DNA of 45,095 nt from GYS-P2D sp964414425. GTDB taxonomy: Bacteria > Bacteroidota > Bacteroidia > Chitinophagales > Saprospiraceae. Of this stretch, positions 33,791 through 41,680 are shown one piece after another (within the stretch, counting starts at the first letter, position 1; each line of letters opens with the position of its first letter). Made by a program: the position numbers and the translations under genes. The notes beneath the pieces were generated by a model. It saw only the letters and a list, made by a program, of their open reading frames with translations, had not been told where the DNA came from and ran no database searches. The stretch is taken from assembly GCA_964414425.1 (NCBI GenBank), contig CAYPWL010000029.1, positions 1 to 45,095 on the forward strand, read 5' to 3'.

Positions 33791-34258
33791 CTACTCTGCT
33801 TTTTTCTTGGCTGAGTAGTTCACTTTATACTGCCCTGCCTTACGTAAAGCTGTCTTAATATCACCTACGATCCCCATAGTAGTCTTCTGATCTACTTTGA
33901 GAGATGAAGTAATTAAGCCTCTCTGACGCTCGTCTATCTTCTGACGGTGATTTTCCAAAAACAATGGAATATCATCCTCAGTGGCAAATTTATCACCTAA
34001 TTGGAGTCTTGACTGACTACCCGCTTCAATCCTGTACTCCTCTGTTGGCTTACCGATGTATAGAAAGTTAACCAATGATTTCTTCTCCAACTTAGTGAGC
34101 TCCGTTGCACTTGGTGTCACGACAGCTACCTTCAAACTTGAATCTCTCATTACTGTTACCATCATAAAGAAGAATAGTAACATAAAGATGATATCTGGCA
34201 ACGAAGCCGTTGATATAGCCGGAGAGGATTTCCCTCTTTTCTTTTCAAACTTTGACAT
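33791..34258 (-). CDS. ExbD/TolR-family protein (second copy)
   Basis: 155 residues. One N-terminal membrane helix (SLPDIIFMLLFFFMMVTVM) contains the conserved Asp of ExbD/TolR that takes part in proton flow, and the rest is a periplasmic domain that ends KTALRKAGQYKVNYSAKKKA. It would combine with the ExbB-like protein to power TonB- or Tol-type transport. It is the last gene of the operon and differs clearly from the neighbouring ExbD, so two distinct periplasmic partners are made. Confidence 0.9.
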   Translation of the reverse strand: MSKFEKKRGKSSPAISTASLPDIIFMLLFFFMMVTVMRDSSLKVAVVTPSATELTKLEKKSLVNFLYIGKPTEEYRIEAGSQSRLQLGDKFATEDDIPLFLENHRQKIDERQRGLITSSLKVDQKTTMGIVGDIKTALRKAGQYKVNYSAKKKAE

Positions 34259-34268
34259 ATCAATCTAT

Positions 34269-34820
34269 TTATTCTTCTCCGAATGCAGATGGTTCTGCTT
34301 CTGAGAGTTTTTTAGGAATAACCGCTCTTACTGCTTTTCTATCCGCTAATTCCAAGAATTCATAATCCTTCCCGAATTTAGCATTAGAGTATTCATCCCA
34401 GAGTTCATTGTAAGCCGCCTGGATCTCGTTATAGACCTCTATATAAGTCTCATACTTGGTGCCTCTATCATTCTTAAACGATACGATGGCCTCATCAGAA
34501 GACTCTGCGAAATCTTCCCTCTTCTTTGGATTCATGATAAACTCTTTGATATCCTCTCTTAGATCACCTACTTGCTTAGGCTCCCCTCTCACGAGAAGAT
34601 CATCGTTCGCATTTACCAATATCGAATACACATTTCGCTTATTGAACTTGAGTACATCTGGCTCTTCTTCTGACCATGGTGGGAGACGCACAAGCACCCC
34701 TTTGTCTTCTTCGATAGTTGTTGTAACCAGGAAGAAGATCAAAAGTAAGAATGCAATGTCGGCCATAGAGCCAGCATTAACCTCATTACTTAATCGATCT
34801 CTTGAACTTTTCTTAGCCAT
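34269..34820 (-). CDS. ExbD/TolR-family protein (first copy)
   Basis: 183 residues. The helix SMADIAFLLLIFFLVTTTIE carries the conserved Asp, followed by DKGVLVRLPPW. The periplasmic part is longer than in the second copy and has a charged insert (NPKKREDFAESSDEAIVSFK). Its ATG shares a base with the stop of the preceding membrane-protein gene (TAATG), and ten bases separate it from the second exbD. Coupled translation within the operon is likely. Confidence 0.9.
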   Translation of the reverse strand: MAKKSSRDRLSNEVNAGSMADIAFLLLIFFLVTTTIEEDKGVLVRLPPWSEEEPDVLKFNKRNVYSILVNANDDLLVRGEPKQVGDLREDIKEFIMNPKKREDFAESSDEAIVSFKNDRGTKYETYIEVYNEIQAAYNELWDEYSNAKFGKDYEFLELADRKAVRAVIPKKLSEAEPSAFGEE

Positions 34821-35317
34821 TACTTGAAGAGATTATAGATTTCGCCGAGAACCATAACCACAACAGAAGCCCCAGCTAAAATCCCTGTCGTTAATATACC
34901 TCCTGAAATAAGCTTACTCACGTTGTCAGAAACATTAAATTTCTGGAGTGTTTTCGCTATTGCTGAAGTAGTATCAGCATCAGCGCTTGAGTACAAACCA
35001 AAGAAAATTGCCGCTATGACAGCGATTCCAATAATTCCTTTTAATGAATTTTTTGGAGCACTAACCATCTGGCTTAGTCCACCAATAACGGCAGCTAATG
35101 CGCCAATGATAACTAATCCTATAGTGAGCTTCAATCCTAAGTCAAAGAAGCTAAATGACTGATCTGCATTATTTTTCAGAACCTGATTAAGGTCCGTAGA
35201 CATGTCGTATCCTGCGCTACCTATACCACCAATTACAGTGGCTAAGTAAATAATCACCACGCCTACTCCAAGTAGTATGGCAAACAACTGTCCCTTTTTA
35301 GCTAATAAACTGTACAT
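34820..35317 (-). CDS. membrane protein of the ExbB/ExbD operon, unknown function
   Basis: 165 residues with about four helices: GQLFAILLGVGVVIIYLATV, DLGLKLTIGLVIIGALAAVI, GIIGIAVIAAIFFGLYSSAD and SGGILTTGILAGASVVVMVL. Between helices 1 and 2 lies a polar stretch (DMSTDLNQVLKNNADQSFSF). I do not recognise a named family. Its place between exbB and two exbD genes, with a TAATG coupling to the first exbD, suggests that it is part of or helps assemble this motor. Confidence 0.75.
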   Translation of the reverse strand: MYSLLAKKGQLFAILLGVGVVIIYLATVIGGIGSAGYDMSTDLNQVLKNNADQSFSFFDLGLKLTIGLVIIGALAAVIGGLSQMVSAPKNSLKGIIGIAVIAAIFFGLYSSADADTTSAIAKTLQKFNVSDNVSKLISGGILTTGILAGASVVVMVLGEIYNLFK

Positions 35318-35353
35318 AGTTTATATGTTTTATGTGTTAGTTAATTAGGCCTA

Positions 35354-36079
35354 TTACTTGAATACTTTGTTCTTAGCCATTACGTCGACTAAGGCTATTG
35401 AAGCATCTTCCATTTTGTTTACGATACCATCAATTTTTGAAACGATATAATTGTAAAAAATCTGAAGGATAATCGCCACTATAAGACCAAATACTGTAGT
35501 CAAGAGTGCGACCTTAATACCTCCGGCAACAACTGATGGAGATAAATCTCCAACTGCCTCAATCTTATCAAAGGCCTGAATCATACCAATTACCGTACCC
35601 ATGAAACCAAGCATCGGTGCAATAGCAATAAATAGCGAGATCCATACAAGACCTTTCTCTAATAGTCCCATTTGTACAGAACCGTAAGAAACAATTGCTT
35701 TCTCAACTGCCTCAGGTCCATCACCTGCACTTCTAAGACCTTCATATAGTACACTCGCTGTTGGGCCAGGAGTAGATTTTGCCACTTCCATGGCGCCGCT
35801 GACATCACCTGAAGCTAAGCTCTCATCTATTCTATTGAGCAGCTTGTCAGTGTTAGTTGTAGCGATATTTAACGTAATTATTCTTTCAATACAGAAGGCT
35901 AAACCTAATATTAAACACACGAGTACTAAACTCATGAATCTCCAGTCTCCCTCAATAAACTTCTCCTTTAATACCTGAAATCCAGATTTTGTCGCTGCCG
36001 CATCTTGTGCAAGCAAGTCAAAAGCTCCGAAATATGAAGCTAATATGAATACAATCGACAGAGCAATAATTTTTCGCAT
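35354..36079 (-). CDS. MotA/TolQ/ExbB proton channel family protein
   Basis: 241 residues with an N-terminal signal-like helix (IIALSIVFILASYFGAFDLL) then three helices of the ExbB/TolQ core: FMSLVLVCLILGLAFCIERI, LVWISLFIAIAPMLGFMGTV and ALLTTVFGLIVAIILQIFYN. APMLGFMGTVIGMIQAFD and GIKVALLTTVFGL are the conserved channel motifs. It would form the stator for the ExbD proteins and transmit proton motive force to an outer-membrane system. First gene of a four-gene operon; the 517-base region upstream holds its promoter. Confidence 0.92.
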   Translation of the reverse strand: MRKIIALSIVFILASYFGAFDLLAQDAAATKSGFQVLKEKFIEGDWRFMSLVLVCLILGLAFCIERIITLNIATTNTDKLLNRIDESLASGDVSGAMEVAKSTPGPTASVLYEGLRSAGDGPEAVEKAIVSYGSVQMGLLEKGLVWISLFIAIAPMLGFMGTVIGMIQAFDKIEAVGDLSPSVVAGGIKVALLTTVFGLIVAIILQIFYNYIVSKIDGIVNKMEDASIALVDVMAKNKVFK

Positions 36080-36596
36080 GTCCTTTTAATTTATACAATT
36101 TAGTAGTTAATAAAATTCATCTTTCTGCGCTAAAAATAGAAAGTTTTATCAAAGTTCAACGAACCCTTCTATCTATTTTTTACGGCGATGTCTAAGGCGA
36201 ATATGATGAAATTAATCTGAACTTTTGAAGAATAATTCACTGATTGTTTTCTTCATCTTTTAGATGTAATGAGCGCGCATTTTGGTGCTATGACAGGCAT
36301 TTTTTTTTATCCTATTGGTTGTCAATCAAATACACTTTCCCTAAATATCTTATACGAGCTTAGAAAATAACGACCAGCTGCACATTTCGACGTGATTGTA
36401 CTAAATGTCCATCGAGATTAACAATTGATCTGTCTCCTTTCTAACCAAATCGTGATAATTCACACTGATAATTGATTATCAGCTTTTTACACATGATATA
36501 AATTAGTATATTTGAAAGAACACCTGTTTTGGTCTACCAAGACCATATAGAATAATAGAACCTGATAATGACTATTCATTAACAGCTCTATTGATC
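36080..36596. promoter_or_regulatory. 517-base divergent intergenic region with promoter and hairpin
   Basis: No coding frame is supported. A TATATTTG -7 box at 36507-36514 points to the metalloprotease at 36597 and would give a leader of about 75 bases. A hairpin, TGGTCT-ACCA-AGACCA at 36530-36545, lies in that leader and might affect translation or stability. A nine-base T run sits near 36300. The promoter of the ExbB operon should lie near 36080-36180 on the minus strand but I could not pick a clear one. Confidence 0.45.
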
Positions 36597-38105
36597 ATGT
36601 CTCTAAGAATTGGGTTACTCAGTATTTTCGTTTTTTTAGTTTATGCTGACTGTTTCGGTCAAAGCACCATGATATCTATCATTGATCAAGATAAATCCTC
36701 TGATAATCAATATTATATCAAGAGTGATGCTCATAAGACTTTACTCCGTAGTGGGTATAGTTCATTCTCAAGCGTACTCCCTTTTGTTAATCAAGATGAA
36801 CCATTAGTATTTAAGCGCTTGGATATCAACAGTAATTACGAATCCAAGGATCATAACTCCAATGAAACGCTTCATTACGCAGCATTCAAGAAAGGCGAAT
36901 ACATAGTGAATCTTACTGTAGCAGATCAGATAACCGTCAGACACTCATCTGGAGGCGGTAATTTTTCATATCTACCAGATAACCAAGGTATGGTGTCGCA
37001 AGTAGTCGACAAACATGAAGTTAGCAGTCAAGTCTGTGGACTTCAAACTACGAAATCATACATCCCTTCAGTCAACACACTTAAGTCAGGCGAAGCGCTG
37101 CCTTCTGTTGGTGTCTATTTCGAAGTAGACCATTATACCTTTCTGGATTTTGGTAGAGACACCGAAGCAATTATTGAATGGGTAGAAATCTTATTCGCCG
37201 AAGTAGCTGCGATATATGCCATGGATGGTATCAAGCTTGTTATCTCCGAGATATTTATTTGGGAGCAAGACGATATATATGATTCAGATTTTCTGAACCC
37301 TACCTTTAGCATATTTACGGATCGAATGGCCGCAGAAGGCTTCAATGGCCATATAGCTCAATTAATCACCACCAAACCTTTTGGTAGGGGTTTGGCTTAC
37401 CTCAGTGAACCATGTAATACATTAAGTGATAGCACCTCATTGCCAATTGGTATCTCTCCTCGATTAGAAAAGACAACTATATACTCAGGATCTTATGATT
37501 GGAATAGATATGTTCTCTCCCATGAGATAGGCCATACCTTGGGGAGTCATCATTCACACGACTGTGTGTGGGGACCTGATTACAAAACCGCAATTGACAA
37601 TTGTAGTAATAGTGGTTGCAATGGTGCTACACCATCTAACGGCGGCACCATAATGAGTTACTGCAATTTAACAACTCAAGGCATAAACTTTGCCCAAGGC
37701 TTAGGAGATGAACCAGCGCAGAGAATGAGGGACATAATCGCTAATCTGCCCTGTCTTACTCCTGTTCCTTTATGTGAAACAGATACGTCTTGCGATGATG
37801 GTGACCCTTGCACGCAAAATGACGTTTATGATGAGGATTGTAGTTGTGCGGGCACTCTTATAGATAACGATGCAAATGGGATATGCGATGTCATCGAATC
37901 ATGTGAAGAAAATGCACATTTGGTTTCTGCCATATCTAATGATACGATAATTGCAGCAAAAGAATTCATAGTGGCAGAAAGCCACTTAATGGATAATAGC
38001 GAAGTACTTCTGTCTGCTGGTACTGAATTAACATTCAATCCAGGTTTTGAAATCAGTATCGGCAGTGAGCTTGAAGCCATAGTTATGACCTGTGATAATG
38101 AATAA
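36597..38105 (+). CDS. secreted metzincin (reprolysin-like) protease, copy 1
   Basis: 502 residues from the ATG at 36597 (a TTG two codons earlier is possible). Signal peptide: MSLRIGLLSIFVFLVYADCF, ending at GQ. After a propeptide-like region, the zinc site HEIGHTLGSHH is at residues 309-319, with the Met-turn in GGTIMSYC downstream, as in M12B-type metzincins. A cysteine/Asp-rich linker (CDDGDPCTQNDVYDEDCSC, DNDANGICD) resembles calcium-binding TSP3-like repeats. The tail (LLSAGTELTFNPGFEISIGS, then TCDNE) resembles the Bacteroidota 3-coathanger stack domain. No T9SS or IPTL signal is seen. It is paralogous to the protease at 38917. Confidence 0.85.
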   Translation: MSLRIGLLSIFVFLVYADCFGQSTMISIIDQDKSSDNQYYIKSDAHKTLLRSGYSSFSSVLPFVNQDEPLVFKRLDINSNYESKDHNSNETLHYAAFKKGEYIVNLTVADQITVRHSSGGGNFSYLPDNQGMVSQVVDKHEVSSQVCGLQTTKSYIPSVNTLKSGEALPSVGVYFEVDHYTFLDFGRDTEAIIEWVEILFAEVAAIYAMDGIKLVISEIFIWEQDDIYDSDFLNPTFSIFTDRMAAEGFNGHIAQLITTKPFGRGLAYLSEPCNTLSDSTSLPIGISPRLEKTTIYSGSYDWNRYVLSHEIGHTLGSHHSHDCVWGPDYKTAIDNCSNSGCNGATPSNGGTIMSYCNLTTQGINFAQGLGDEPAQRMRDIIANLPCLTPVPLCETDTSCDDGDPCTQNDVYDEDCSCAGTLIDNDANGICDVIESCEENAHLVSAISNDTIIAAKEFIVAESHLMDNSEVLLSAGTELTFNPGFEISIGSELEAIVMTCDNE

Positions 38106-38107
38106 AA

Positions 38108-38133
38108 AGGCTGACAAAATAGTCTGCCAGCCT
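38108..38133 (-). terminator. terminator of the first IPTL-CTERM gene
   Basis: AGGCTG and CAGCCT pair around a 14-base interior that can extend the stem by CA/TG past one mismatch. Read on minus, the stem is followed by T5, so it ends the transcript from 38673. It starts two bases past the protease stop on the opposite strand. Confidence 0.65.
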
Positions 38134-38160
38134 ATAACTCATATAGTATTTCCTTTCTGA

Positions 38161-38673
38161 TTATGACTGAATGGTTGTTCTTACATTGTATCTATAAAAT
38201 GCAACACCAGCAATCAAAATCAGTAAACTTAAAATTATTAAGCCCCACTCTCCAAGCGTTGGAATACCAGAAGGCTCAACTACTGTGAAACATTGGTCAG
38301 CCAAACCAGCTATACCAAAGATGTCGCCAAAATCCGGAACATCACATTGAAAGGTAAATGTCCCTAATTGATCAAAGGTGACTGTTATTTCATTACCCAT
38401 GGCAGCTAAATCATCTGATGAAAATAGAGCTATCTGAGTATCAGATGTACCGTCATCGATCGGTGAGCCTGGAGCATCAAAATCTACTGCAATTCCAGGA
38501 CCGCAACCAGTAGACAATACAAATGTCATTGTGGTTCCTAATTCCACAGTTGTACAAGTTGGCACATCAGATGCAGACGAGTTAGTCAACGCTGTCTGCG
38601 CACTTAGACTGAATCCGATTGCGCACAGCACAGCCGCAGCCGTCAGTAAACATTTTTTAAGTAGTGTATTCAT
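38161..38673 (-). CDS. IPTL-CTERM sorting-domain protein, copy 1
   Basis: 170 residues: signal peptide (KKCLLTAAAVLCAIGFSLSA), a single small domain (VELGTTMTFVLSTGCGPG; LGTFTFQCDVPDFGDIFGIA), then IPTLGEWG at 137-144, a helix (LIILSLLILIAGVAFY) and a basic tail (RYNVRTTIQS). This tripartite end is the IPTL-CTERM sorting signal, the known target class of exosortase H. The body may have a cupredoxin-like sandwich, since it has a C-x-x-P pattern followed by a short Gly-rich loop before the last strand, but a copper site is not complete. A paralog lies at 40654, and the exosortase is 3 kb away. Confidence 0.92.
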   Translation of the reverse strand: MNTLLKKCLLTAAAVLCAIGFSLSAQTALTNSSASDVPTCTTVELGTTMTFVLSTGCGPGIAVDFDAPGSPIDDGTSDTQIALFSSDDLAAMGNEITVTFDQLGTFTFQCDVPDFGDIFGIAGLADQCFTVVEPSGIPTLGEWGLIILSLLILIAGVAFYRYNVRTTIQS

Positions 38674-38702
38674 GTTAATATGAGTTTGTTACTCACTACA
38701 TG

Positions 38703-38765
38703 CCAAATACTATGCCTAAAACATGAATTCCAACAGAACTAAAAATAACTATGTGTATCCCTCTG
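38703..38765 (-). promoter_or_regulatory. shared promoter/leader element of IPTL gene 1
   Basis: The plus-strand text CCAAATACTATGCCTAA at 38703-38719, the A-rich middle and ATGTGTATCCCTCTG at the end recur almost unchanged at 41192-41256. On minus it reads TTG, 19 bases, AGTATTTGG, close to the -33/-7 pattern of Bacteroidota promoters (two mismatches to TAnnTTTG), 29 bases before the ATG. Confidence 0.6.
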
Positions 38766-38916
38766 ATCTACTTATAATTAGCACAATTATAATTTGAATC
38801 CATTTTATCGTTAATCTCGCTGGAAAAGACAGTGAGTCTACCGTGGATTGAATTTTTTGGTGTTAAATTGTGATTGGGGTTAAGGGTAAAACACAATTTG
38901 ATTCATCATTTTTCTA

Positions 38917-40473
38917 ATGATCCACAGAGTTTATATTCTTTTAGTCAGCTTCCTTCTTCAGTTCGCCTTAATTGCTCAACCCAAAGAGTCGGTGTTGATT
39001 ACACCTGCGGGTCCACTCTATGAATATCTTGAGGTAGATATAGAAACTATTGATAATGTGAATGCAGGGGATTTAGATCACTTTAAAACTTATCTATCTC
39101 CACCTTCGGATATTGCCCATAAAACGCTCGCTCCTATTTACTTTAAAAGGCTTGATTTCCTCTCAGCAAACTATAAAGAGGAATATGAACGCTCATTTGG
39201 AACAACACCGCCACATTTATTCAGCCATATAGAACGAGGCACGAGCCTTATAAATATTGTAACGCTTCCAGAGCCAATAATTCAATATCACAGTAACGAT
39301 GGCAACTATGCGCTGTCAAACGATAAATCAACTACCCAATGGATTAAACATAGTCCGCAGAGATCGATTGTGGACTTTTGTAATACTCAAGACGAGCCTA
39401 TAGATATGAGCTATGATTCTATTCAACTCAAATCTAACCTTGACTCAATACCAAGTATATCCATTTACTTAGAGATTGATTATCATACATTTCTGGATTT
39501 TGATATGGACTTACAGAGTATCAACGACTGGGCTATTTTACTTTTTAGTGAGGTTGCTGCAGTTTATGCCATCGACGGGATCGACATCATGCTTGAAGAA
39601 GTTTTTATCTGGAGGGGCGAAGATATTTTTGACTTGGATACTGGTCCATTTCAGGTATTAAATGTGTTCAGTGACAAGATTTTAAGTAATACTCCGAGGG
39701 CAGATGCGCACTTGCTATTATCAACACGATACATTTCTGGTGTTGCAAATCTCCAATCACTTTGCCTGCACGATGATCTTGATAACCCAATCGCAGCTGC
39801 TGGAATTGCCACTGGATTAGAAAAAACCACATCGTTTAACCATGATTACAACTGGAGCACCTACGTCATATCTCATGAACTCGGTCATATCTTAGGATCA
39901 AGGCATACCCATGCGTGTATATGGCTTGATGGTTCGCAGGCTCTTGATGACTGTGCCTCAACCGAGGGTAGTTGCGATAGAGGAGATCGGCCTGGTCAAG
40001 GTGAAGGCACTATTATGAGCTATTGCCATCGCTGGCAGAGTATTGGGATCAATTTTACCAATGGTTTGGGAGAAGAGCCGAGTGCACTCATTAAAGCCAA
40101 CATTAGAAATCAAGCTTGCTCGTTGCCATCAATGTGTCATATCGGAACGCCTTGTGATGATGACGACAGATGCACCATTAATGATCGATTTATTGATGAT
40201 TATTGTTCGTGTATAGGTGATCTGTTAGATGTCAATTTTAACGACATCTGTGATCTGGATGAAAACTGTCCTGATACTTTAGTTATTCATACTATTCAAG
40301 ATTCGATTGAAAGTCATATTGCTGGATATCGCATTGAGAGCCAGACAAATATTGCCTATAATCAGACTGTCTATTTCAGCACGTCTAATGAGATCATATT
40401 AAGCGAAGGATTCGAAATAAGTTTTGGTGGTCAAATCGAATGTCTCCAATATGGTTGTTCGGAAGAAGAGTAA
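38917..40473 (+). CDS. secreted metzincin (reprolysin-like) protease, copy 2
   Basis: 518 residues with a signal peptide (IHRVYILLVSFLLQFALIAQ). The zinc site HELGHILGSRH is at residues 320-330, and GTIMSYC is the Met-turn. The preceding domain (YLEIDYHTFLDFDMDLQSIN) parallels copy 1 (YFEVDHYTFLDFGRDTEAII), and so does the calcium-type linker (CDDDDRCTINDRF; DVNFNDICDLDENC). The tail ends IILSEGFEISFGGQIECLQY. Thus the two proteases are paralogs sharing every domain, and both lack a visible anchor motif. The promoter was not resolved; the gene is divergent from IPTL gene 1. Confidence 0.85.
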   Translation: MIHRVYILLVSFLLQFALIAQPKESVLITPAGPLYEYLEVDIETIDNVNAGDLDHFKTYLSPPSDIAHKTLAPIYFKRLDFLSANYKEEYERSFGTTPPHLFSHIERGTSLINIVTLPEPIIQYHSNDGNYALSNDKSTTQWIKHSPQRSIVDFCNTQDEPIDMSYDSIQLKSNLDSIPSISIYLEIDYHTFLDFDMDLQSINDWAILLFSEVAAVYAIDGIDIMLEEVFIWRGEDIFDLDTGPFQVLNVFSDKILSNTPRADAHLLLSTRYISGVANLQSLCLHDDLDNPIAAAGIATGLEKTTSFNHDYNWSTYVISHELGHILGSRHTHACIWLDGSQALDDCASTEGSCDRGDRPGQGEGTIMSYCHRWQSIGINFTNGLGEEPSALIKANIRNQACSLPSMCHIGTPCDDDDRCTINDRFIDDYCSCIGDLLDVNFNDICDLDENCPDTLVIHTIQDSIESHIAGYRIESQTNIAYNQTVYFSTSNEIILSEGFEISFGGQIECLQYGCSEEE

Positions 40474-40561
40474 TGTTCAGTCAACTTTCAAGGCAGTCGC
40501 TTTTGAACATTTGTGGATTATAATTCTGAAAAAAAGAAACTTAAATAAGTGATTAAATCAC

Positions 40562-40596
40562 AAATTGACATGATTTATTAGAGTTCATGTCAATTT
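40562..40596. terminator. perfect 12-bp hairpin between convergent genes
   Basis: AAATTGACATGA and TCATGTCAATTT form a perfect 12-bp stem with an 11-base loop, in the 180-base gap between protease 2 and IPTL gene 2. A T tract is lacking, so termination is inferred from position only. Confidence 0.5.
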
Positions 40597-40653
40597 ATGA
40601 TTGTGTTGTACAACTGAAATAATTCTAAATCTCAGTTAAATGGTAGTTATAGT

Positions 40654-41163
40654 TTACTCAGCAGAAACTAAAGCTGATCGACGCTGTCTGATTGCTGCAA
40701 TACCCAGAATAGCGAGTATTAATCCAACAAATATCAGCCCCCATTCACCCAATGTCGGGATCGGTGCGGAAACCGCAGGCTCTACTACCATAACATTACC
40801 AGCCGGAACACAAGTGAGTGGCATACCAAAAATGTCTGGTAGAGCCGGGCATCCACAATTGATAACGTACTCACCCAATGCTGGTAAAGTTACTGTCGCA
40901 GAACCTGATGAAATATCTATCGGGTCCAACTGATCTGGGGCTTCTCCCGGGGCAGGCAGAACGTCAATAACAATAAAATTTTCGTCTGTAACTTCGGAAA
41001 TGGGACAATCACCTGCAAGTATAGTGAGTGTCGATCCAAGTTCTACCACCACTGGTGGAGCAGAATTGTCGTTGTCTGTAAGTGTAATTGTTTGTGCTAT
41101 ACACGAGGCTGATGCAAAAATTAAGGCGACAACTACAGCTATTGTTTTTATTGGGGTATTCAT
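40654..41163 (-). CDS. IPTL-CTERM sorting-domain protein, copy 2
   Basis: 169 residues from the ATG at 41163; the frame is open 20 codons further upstream but those precede the signal peptide (KTIAVVVALIFASASCIAQ). The domain has VVELGSTLTILAGDCP and LGEYVINCGCPALPDIFGMP, matching copy 1 strand for strand. IPTLGEWG is at 135-142, followed by the helix LIFVGLILAILGIAAI and the basic tail RQRRS. It is a predicted exosortase-H substrate, cut near IPTL and possibly joined to a surface polymer. Low identity outside the sorting signal suggests diverged function. Confidence 0.92.
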   Translation of the reverse strand: MNTPIKTIAVVVALIFASASCIAQTITLTDNDNSAPPVVVELGSTLTILAGDCPISEVTDENFIVIDVLPAPGEAPDQLDPIDISSGSATVTLPALGEYVINCGCPALPDIFGMPLTCVPAGNVMVVEPAVSAPIPTLGEWGLIFVGLILAILGIAAIRQRRSALVSAE

Positions 41164-41191
41164 GGTTGTATGTATTATTCCCAATACAAGA

Positions 41192-41256
41192 CCAAATACT
41201 GTGCCTAATTGTAATTTTATCAACTATTGAAAAAAAACTATATATGTATCTCTTTG
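41192..41256 (-). promoter_or_regulatory. shared promoter/leader element of IPTL gene 2
   Basis: Counterpart of 38703-38765: CCAAATACTGTGCCTAA on plus at 41192-41208, an A-rich middle, then ATGTATCTCTTTG. It is placed 28 bases before the ATG, against 29 for copy 1. On minus the pattern is TTG, 20 bases, AGTATTTGG. Confidence 0.6.
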
Positions 41257-41399
41257 CAATACAAGTCGCTCTTCAATATTTAATTGTGCAAACTGTTAAA
41301 AATGCTATTGTCCTCTCATAAATCCTATCCAATTATACTCGATGCATAATTAGTTTTGATTTTTTTTAACATATCAGGTAAATCTATAGGTACGACGAT

Positions 41400-41630
41400 T
41401 TACCAGTTGACGATCAGTGTAGCGAGATATCCGAGTAGCACACCAGCCAAGGCGCCGCACGGTATATCTGCATTGGTTAATTCGTATTGAAACAACCCCA
41501 ATGCAACAGCTAAAATACTGAGTAACACAATCCACGATATCAAGGTAGACTTGATAAGAAGTGATTTGTATATTGGAAATTCCAAACCAAAGAGCTCAAA
41601 ACTTTGATATTCTTCTTCTGACTTAACCAT
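41400..41630 (-). CDS. small two-helix membrane protein, unknown function
   Basis: 76 residues. A charged N terminus with YQSFELFGLEFPIYKSLLIK precedes two helices (STLISWIVLLSILAVALGLF; GALAGVLLGYLATLIVNW). No family is recognised. It is divergent from the exosortase gene, with ATGs 51 bases apart, so the two may share control. A perfect 8-bp hairpin (GGTAAATC/GATTTACC, 41377-41404) covers its stop codon. Confidence 0.65.
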   Translation of the reverse strand: MVKSEEEYQSFELFGLEFPIYKSLLIKSTLISWIVLLSILAVALGLFQYELTNADIPCGALAGVLLGYLATLIVNW

Positions 41631-41680
41631 CTTTGCGATTTGTATGTAAATTTACACGTCTTGGGGATTTTAAGAAGACT

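Noticed and set aside
36597..40473. T9SS C-terminal sorting domain on the proteases
   Set aside because: The tails end near a Cys in a 3-coathanger-like pattern and lack the usual beta-strand plus basic terminal motif of type A or B sorting domains.
40640..41321. Plus-strand ORFs over the second IPTL gene
   Set aside because: They are antisense to the IPTL protein with its signal peptide and sorting signal. The translations show no coherent domain.
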